This document shows positions 33,960-38,074 of a stretch of DNA of 38,074 bases, one piece after another. The notes under the pieces were generated by a model that was not told the origin of the DNA, did no database searches, and saw nothing but the letters and a program-made list of their open reading frames with translations. Origin of the DNA: Bacteroidia bacterium (lineage in GTDB: Bacteria; Bacteroidota; Bacteroidia; B-17B0; Aurantibacillaceae); NCBI GenBank assembly GCA_018000995.1, contig JAGNIU010000029.1:1-38074 (forward strand), written 5' to 3'. Position 1 is the stretch's first letter. Each line of letters opens with the position of its first letter. Both the position numbers and the translations under genes were made by a program.

Positions 33960-35591
33960 GTGAAAAAAATAATTTTTGGCTTTTTACTTTTAACTTTTAA
34001 CTTCCTGTATTCCCAGTCTCCCACCTGGCAATGGGCACAGAGCGGAACTTGTACTACTACCGATAATGGTTCTGCGGTGACCTCTGATAACAGTGGTAAC
34101 GTTTTCACAACAGGTTATTTCTTTGGTTCTAATTTTACTTTCAGTACCACTACCCTAATTAACGCCGGCAATTACGATGCTTATATTGCCAAGTATGATA
34201 ATCTAGGTAATTTTTTATGGGCGCGTTCCATAGGCGGAGCGTTCGACGAAGTTTCTAATGCTGTTGTTTGCGATAATAGCGGGAATGTTTTTATAACAGG
34301 ATATTTTACCAGTTCAACTTTAGCCATTGGTGCATTCACCTTAACTAATTTAGGAGGCACTGATGTTTTCGTTGCGAAATTTGATGCTAACGGAAATGTT
34401 CTCTGGGCAAAAAGTTTTGGCGATAACATGATAGAAGAATCGAATGGTATTGCCTGTGATGGTAATAATATTTTCGTGACCGGCCAATTTCAAAGCAATA
34501 CCATAAATTTCGGAACAGGAACTTTAACCTGTAATGGCGGTGGCGATGTATTTACAGCTAAATACGATAATAACGGAAATGAATTGTGGGCAAAAGGGTT
34601 CGGCGATGCCGGATTGGAAATCGGTTATGGCATTACTACAACAACTGCAAATGAAATTTATGTGACAGGAAGTTTTAGGAGTGCGGCGCTAACGTTCGGC
34701 ACCTATACCCTTAATAATATGGGAGGCAGCGATTATTTTGTTATTCGTTACGATAATTCAGGAAATGAAATTTGGGCTAAAGGCGCAGGCGGTAATTTTG
34801 ATGATGCGGGCACAAGTGTTAAGCAAGGCTTCGCAGGCGAAATATTTACCACAGGGTATTTCAAAAGCACAACTATAAGTTTTGGATTTATAACCTATTC
34901 AAACGCAAGTATTGCAAGTGCTGATATATTCCTGGTTAATTACGACAACCTTGGCAATGAATCCTGGTCGACTGCTTATGGTGGCAATCTGGATGATATT
35001 TCTTATGGTATTGTTTGCGATCCTTCGGGAAATGTTTTTATTGGGGGACATATTCATAGTTCATCAATTAACTTTGGAACATACACATTAACTTGCAGTG
35101 GTGTTGGCGATGGATTTCTTGCTAAATTAAATCCTTCGGGTATTGTTGTTTGGGCGGAGAATCAAGGGGGATTAAATGACGATGGGATTAACGGTATTGC
35201 GAGCGACCCAGCATCCAATGTTCTTATCACCGGTTTTTATAACAGCAGTTCTATAAATTTTAATCCTTACAGTTTAAATAATAACGGAAGCTCCGATCTT
35301 TGTCTCGCCAAACTCGGCAATTTTTCAACCAACATAGAACAAGAAACATCAAACATTAAACATCAAACAATCTACCCTAACCCTGCTTCATCAGGTTTTA
35401 CTATAAATTCACTTCCTAGAAACTCAAGCGTACATATTTTTGATGTAAGCGGAAAGGAAATACTTCGCTATGAAATTCCCGATAGTCCGCAATTATTTAT
35501 TGAAACCCAAAATCTTGCGGCAGGGATTTACTTTGTAAAGATTTTATCTAAAGAAAGTTCTTCTACGCACAAATTAAGTGTGATTCACTAA
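33960..35591 (+). CDS. Secreted SBBP-repeat beta-propeller protein with T9SS type A domain
   Basis: The 543-residue protein has a signal peptide (1-19, ending YSQS) and seven repeats of about 60 residues of the SBBP type (DNSGNVFTTGYF, DAYIAKYDNLGNFLWARS), over about 35-450, as expected for a seven-bladed propeller. A linker (NIEQETSNIKHQ) leads to a type A T9SS domain (about 466-543; IYPNPASSG, DVSGKEIL, AAGIYFVKI). The start is GTG; an ATG two bases upstream is immediately followed by a stop, so GTG is the best start. Likely surface-bound; ligand unknown. The linker codons contain a short AT-rich repeat shared with the sigma factor gene's 3' end. Confidence 0.85.
   Translation: MKKIIFGFLLLTFNFLYSQSPTWQWAQSGTCTTTDNGSAVTSDNSGNVFTTGYFFGSNFTFSTTTLINAGNYDAYIAKYDNLGNFLWARSIGGAFDEVSNAVVCDNSGNVFITGYFTSSTLAIGAFTLTNLGGTDVFVAKFDANGNVLWAKSFGDNMIEESNGIACDGNNIFVTGQFQSNTINFGTGTLTCNGGGDVFTAKYDNNGNELWAKGFGDAGLEIGYGITTTTANEIYVTGSFRSAALTFGTYTLNNMGGSDYFVIRYDNSGNEIWAKGAGGNFDDAGTSVKQGFAGEIFTTGYFKSTTISFGFITYSNASIASADIFLVNYDNLGNESWSTAYGGNLDDISYGIVCDPSGNVFIGGHIHSSSINFGTYTLTCSGVGDGFLAKLNPSGIVVWAENQGGLNDDGINGIASDPASNVLITGFYNSSSINFNPYSLNNNGSSDLCLAKLGNFSTNIEQETSNIKHQTIYPNPASSGFTINSLPRNSSVHIFDVSGKEILRYEIPDSPQLFIETQNLAAGIYFVKILSKESSSTHKLSVIH
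35346..35370. repeat. Short repeat ACATCAAACATTAAACATCAAACAA inside the T9SS linker
   Basis: The sequence is built of ACATCAA/ACATTAA units and encodes TSNIKHQT in the linker between propeller and sorting domain. The 14-mer at 35349-35362 matches the reverse complement of 21956-21969. Confidence 0.5.
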
Positions 35592-35663
35592 TTTCAAAAT
35601 CACTTCTCGCATTTCTTAATTACTTGTTAATAGCGCTTCCAACTTTTTCATTAATTTCAAACC

Positions 35664-36980
35664 GTGAAAAAAGTTATTCTTCTTATTTTGTTCTGTTCTT
35701 GTTTGTTTTCCATTGCTCAAACAACTACAAAACCATGGAGCTTAAAACTCAGCTCGCATGTTGAACTAAGAACATGGAAGCTCACCTACAAATCTGATAA
35801 AACAGAAAAATCATTACCCGGCGCCTCTCTTGTTCTTACCAAACAAGGCAAAGTTATTTGGCAAGGCTCCAGCGATTCTAACGGCGACTACACTGTGATG
35901 GTTCCCGGCAATGATGTTTTTATTTTAACCGTTTCATATCCCGGCTGTAACTCCAAAAAAATTGAAATTGTGACTACCGGAGTTCCTGAAGAAGTTCAGA
36001 ATAGCAATTTCTATCCCAGCTTTAGTATTATTGGCGGCTTCATCATGGCAAAACCTTTTCCGGGTATTGATTACAATGGACTACAAGAACCATTGGTAAA
36101 AGTGGTGTATTCTCCCAAAATAAAAAACTTTGATGACGATCATGCTTACACCGATTACGGAATTGGAATCGTATCTAAAATAAAAAACGCTGAACAAATC
36201 TTAATTGATAAATTTTGCGGGACTAATAAAAAAGGAGACGACGCTTTGGCTATTCCTGATTGCCCCCTTGCCAAAAGATTATACAACGAAGCTATTGCTT
36301 TAATTCCCGGTGAAGAATATCCTGTTGTGCAATTAGCAAAAGTGCCCGATTGCGACAAAATTGAGGAAGAAAAGAAAAAAGCAGAGGAAGAAAAGAAAGC
36401 CGCCGAAATAGCGGCCAAGAAAGCTGCTGAAGAAAAAGCTGCCGCTGAAAAAGCTAACAAAGAAAAAGCTGCTGCCGATAAAGCGGAAGCAGATAGATTA
36501 GCAAAAGAAAAAGCTGCTGCTGAAAAAGAAGCGAAAGCAAAAGCGGCCGCTGAAAAAGCGGAAGCCGATAAATTAGCGAAACAAAAAGCTGCAGAGGAAA
36601 AAGCCGCAGCCGCCAAAACAAATACAGTTGCTCCTAAACCAAAACCGGAAAAGAAACCGGAGAAAAAACCTGAAGAAAAAGTGGCTGAGACTCCTAAAAA
36701 CAAAATGCCCGACTCAGAAAAAGAAATTAAAAAACACGAGTACGAAACGAAAAGCGATGATGGAGATCCGGAAATCGGTCATGGTGATAGCAAATATCGT
36801 AAACCACAAGTTATTGGCGCTAATAAATACAAAGAATATTTAAGTAAAGCCGAAGGCTTATATAAAATGAAACGCTGGGCAGAAGCTAAAACGGCATATG
36901 AAAATGTTCTGAAAGAAAAACCCGGCGACCCTTATGCGACTTCTAAATTAGAAGAGGTGAATAAGATGTTGGATAAATAA
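35664..36980 (+). CDS. Secreted TolA-like coiled-coil protein with carboxypeptidase-regulatory-like and TPR regions
   Basis: The 438-residue protein begins at GTG and has a signal peptide (1-19, ending SIAQ). Residues about 25-105 resemble a CarboxypepD_reg-like beta domain (LPGASLVLTKQGK, SDSNGDYTVMVPG). Residues about 105-230 are unassigned. Residues about 231-319 are an almost uninterrupted Lys/Ala/Glu coiled coil (EEEKKKAEEEK, KAAAEKAEADKLAKQKAAEEKAAA) as in TolA, followed by a Pro/Lys-rich hinge (PKPKPEKKPEKKPEEK). The end (about 388-433) is TPR-like (YLSKAEGLYKMKRWAEAKTAYENVLKEKPGDP). No transmembrane anchor beyond the signal peptide is seen. A periplasmic spacer or scaffold protein is likely; a Tol-Pal role is not supported because the rest of the Tol system is absent here. 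Confidence 0.65.
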   Translation: MKKVILLILFCSCLFSIAQTTTKPWSLKLSSHVELRTWKLTYKSDKTEKSLPGASLVLTKQGKVIWQGSSDSNGDYTVMVPGNDVFILTVSYPGCNSKKIEIVTTGVPEEVQNSNFYPSFSIIGGFIMAKPFPGIDYNGLQEPLVKVVYSPKIKNFDDDHAYTDYGIGIVSKIKNAEQILIDKFCGTNKKGDDALAIPDCPLAKRLYNEAIALIPGEEYPVVQLAKVPDCDKIEEEKKKAEEEKKAAEIAAKKAAEEKAAAEKANKEKAAADKAEADRLAKEKAAAEKEAKAKAAAEKAEADKLAKQKAAEEKAAAAKTNTVAPKPKPEKKPEKKPEEKVAETPKNKMPDSEKEIKKHEYETKSDDGDPEIGHGDSKYRKPQVIGANKYKEYLSKAEGLYKMKRWAEAKTAYENVLKEKPGDPYATSKLEEVNKMLDK

Positions 36981-36991
36981 TTTCTGTTGTG

Positions 36992-37160
36992 TGGCTTCGA
37001 CAAGCTCAGCCACCATTTCTAGAATTCGGTCACTGAGCTTGTCGAAGTGCCGAATACACCTCCACCATTTCCAGAACACAATCACTGTTTGTATTAAGGC
37101 GGTCACTGAGTTAGCCTGTAGTGAGCTTGCCGAACTATCGAAGTGCCGCATCACACCTCC
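36992..37160. repeat. REP-like palindromic element cluster
   Basis: CTTCGACAAGCTCAG (36995-37009) and CTGAGCTTGTCGAAG (37033-37047) are perfect 15-bp inverted copies. A third, degenerate copy (GGTCACTGAG... at 37101, ...CGAAGTGCCG to about 37149) carries extra sequence between its arms. Short direct repeats (CACCATTTCTAGAA, CACCATTTCCAGAA) accompany them. This motif type is a common dispersed REP, typically mobilised by RAYT transposases; none is in the window. The remaining 37161-37347 shows no gene or clear promoter. Confidence 0.75.
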
Positions 37161-37347
37161 CCCATTCTGTGGGATAAAATAGATAAACGGCAATTCCCTT
37201 TAACGAGCTCCTAAATTCCCATTCAAATACCAATGATTATCAAGGGATTAAATCCGGTTTAGATTCAGGGAAATTAACGAATATTTGTACTAAATACATC
37301 GCCCTCCCATTTAATTAAATTACATTTACTTCTATAAAACTATAAAA

Positions 37348-38073
37348 ATGAAAAAATTAAATTACACTTTAGCGCTTATTATTTTAAGCTTCGTCTCATC
37401 AACTGTATTTTCTCAAACCGCTGATGAAATTGTAAAAAAACATATTGAAGCCATTGGCGGAAAAGATAATTGGGCCAAATTAAAAAGCCTGAAAACAGAA
37501 ATGAAAATGAAAGCTAATGGTGCTGATATCGTTTTCACAATGTATCAAGTTGATAAAAAAGCAATGCGTCAAAATATTACTGTTATGGGAATGGAAGGTT
37601 ACAGTATTTTAACGAACACTGAAGGCTGGAGCTATATGCCGTTTCAAGGTCAAACAAAACCTGAGCCTATGACTGCTGATGATGTAAAAAAATCTCAAGA
37701 TGGTTTAAATCTTCAAAATGATTTTATTACCTACAAAGAATTAAATAAAAAATTAGAATACTTAGGGAAAGATGATGTTGACGGAACTGAATGTCATAAA
37801 TTAAAAATGACTGATAAAGACGGTATCGAATCAACTTATTTTATCGACCCAAGTAATTACTACGTGATTAAAGAAACTACAAAAATGACAATGAACGGTA
37901 AGGAAATGGAAAACTCTACCACTTTCGGGAATTACAAAAAAACACCTGAAGGAATTGTTTATGCTTACAGCATCATGGGCGGTTGGGGCGATTCTGAAAT
38001 TACAGAATTAGTTATCAATCCAAAAATTGATGAGGCGATGTTTAAACCAACAACTCCTCCTGCAACAAAATAA
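37348..38073 (+). CDS. LolA-like outer membrane lipoprotein-sorting homologue
   Basis: The 241-residue periplasmic protein has a signal peptide (1-22, ending VFSQ). The mature part opens TADEIVKKHIEAIGGKDNWAKLKSLK, the pattern of Bacteroidota proteins related to LolA. The fold is expected to be an open beta-barrel binding lipid or lipoprotein acyl chains. Regular features include MGMEGYSILTNTEGW, ECHKLKMTDKDG and SNYYVIKETTKMTMNGKEME. It lacks adjacent LolBCDE genes. It is preceded by the REP cluster and ends one base before the window edge. True LolA function is uncertain, since this family is broad and these versions may serve other envelope roles. Confidence 0.75.
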   Translation: MKKLNYTLALIILSFVSSTVFSQTADEIVKKHIEAIGGKDNWAKLKSLKTEMKMKANGADIVFTMYQVDKKAMRQNITVMGMEGYSILTNTEGWSYMPFQGQTKPEPMTADDVKKSQDGLNLQNDFITYKELNKKLEYLGKDDVDGTECHKLKMTDKDGIESTYFIDPSNYYVIKETTKMTMNGKEMENSTTFGNYKKTPEGIVYAYSIMGGWGDSEITELVINPKIDEAMFKPTTPPATK

Positions 38074-38074
38074 T

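Noticed and set aside
36155..36703. A 182-residue open frame on the - strand
   Set aside because: It is antisense to the Lys/Ala/Glu coiled coil of the + strand gene; the GCN/AAA/GAA-rich codons open the opposite frame and give an Ala/Ser/Phe-rich product with no family match.
35664..36980. Assignment as tolA of a Tol-Pal system
   Set aside because: Similarity is limited to low-complexity coil composition; there is no TolA C-terminal domain and no tolQ, tolR, tolB or pal gene beside it.

Overview
This AT-rich window comes from a Bacteroidota chromosome, most likely a gliding or T9SS-bearing member of the Flavobacteriales/Cytophagia-like lineages. The evidence is several type IX secretion (T9SS) C-terminal sorting domains (YPNP-type A and one CHU_C/type B), a PorP/SprF-family protein, a GldM-like C-terminal domain, and a textbook Bacteroidota promoter (TTTG-N18-TATCTTTG). 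I see no phage, plasmid, transposase, tRNA, rRNA or CRISPR array.

Left part (1-8795, mostly + strand): the 3' end of a DUF4340-like gene and an intrinsic terminator, then dnaN (sliding clamp), a secreted T9SS esterase, a convergent solo HsdR-N nuclease-like gene, an overlapping amn-like/meaB pair, and a 1014-residue secreted amidase with an apparently inactivated lysozyme-like N-terminal domain.

Middle part (8799-22569, all - strand): read in the direction of transcription it is an ECF sigma factor, a 532-residue membrane protein, a GldM-C-like secreted protein, an alpha-2-macroglobulin-family protein with an intact CFEQ thioester motif, a small secreted protein whose signal-peptide codons form a terminator-like hairpin, a nine-Asp-box T9SS propeller, then (from its own promoter) a TIGR03032 protein and a five-repeat VCBS/FG-GAP T9SS protein, and last a 54-residue conserved small protein. 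The sigma-membrane-GldM-like trio is tightly packed and is the best candidate here for an uncharacterised envelope-sensing regulatory unit.

Right part (22637-38074, + strand): an endonuclease III homologue diverges from the sigma factor. It is followed by a 3141-residue adhesin with a type B sorting domain and its PorP/SprF partner 19 bp downstream, a seven-repeat SBBP T9SS propeller, a TolA-like Lys/Ala/Glu coiled-coil protein, a REP-like palindrome cluster, and a LolA-like lipoprotein-sorting homologue. The adhesin has visible higher-order internal duplication: 20 81-residue repeats, in which a block of five is duplicated, followed by 9 repeats arranged as three copies of a triad.

Overall the region is a few housekeeping genes embedded in a dense set of secreted, cell-surface and envelope genes. 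Function calls rest on motif recognition by eye; no database search was run.
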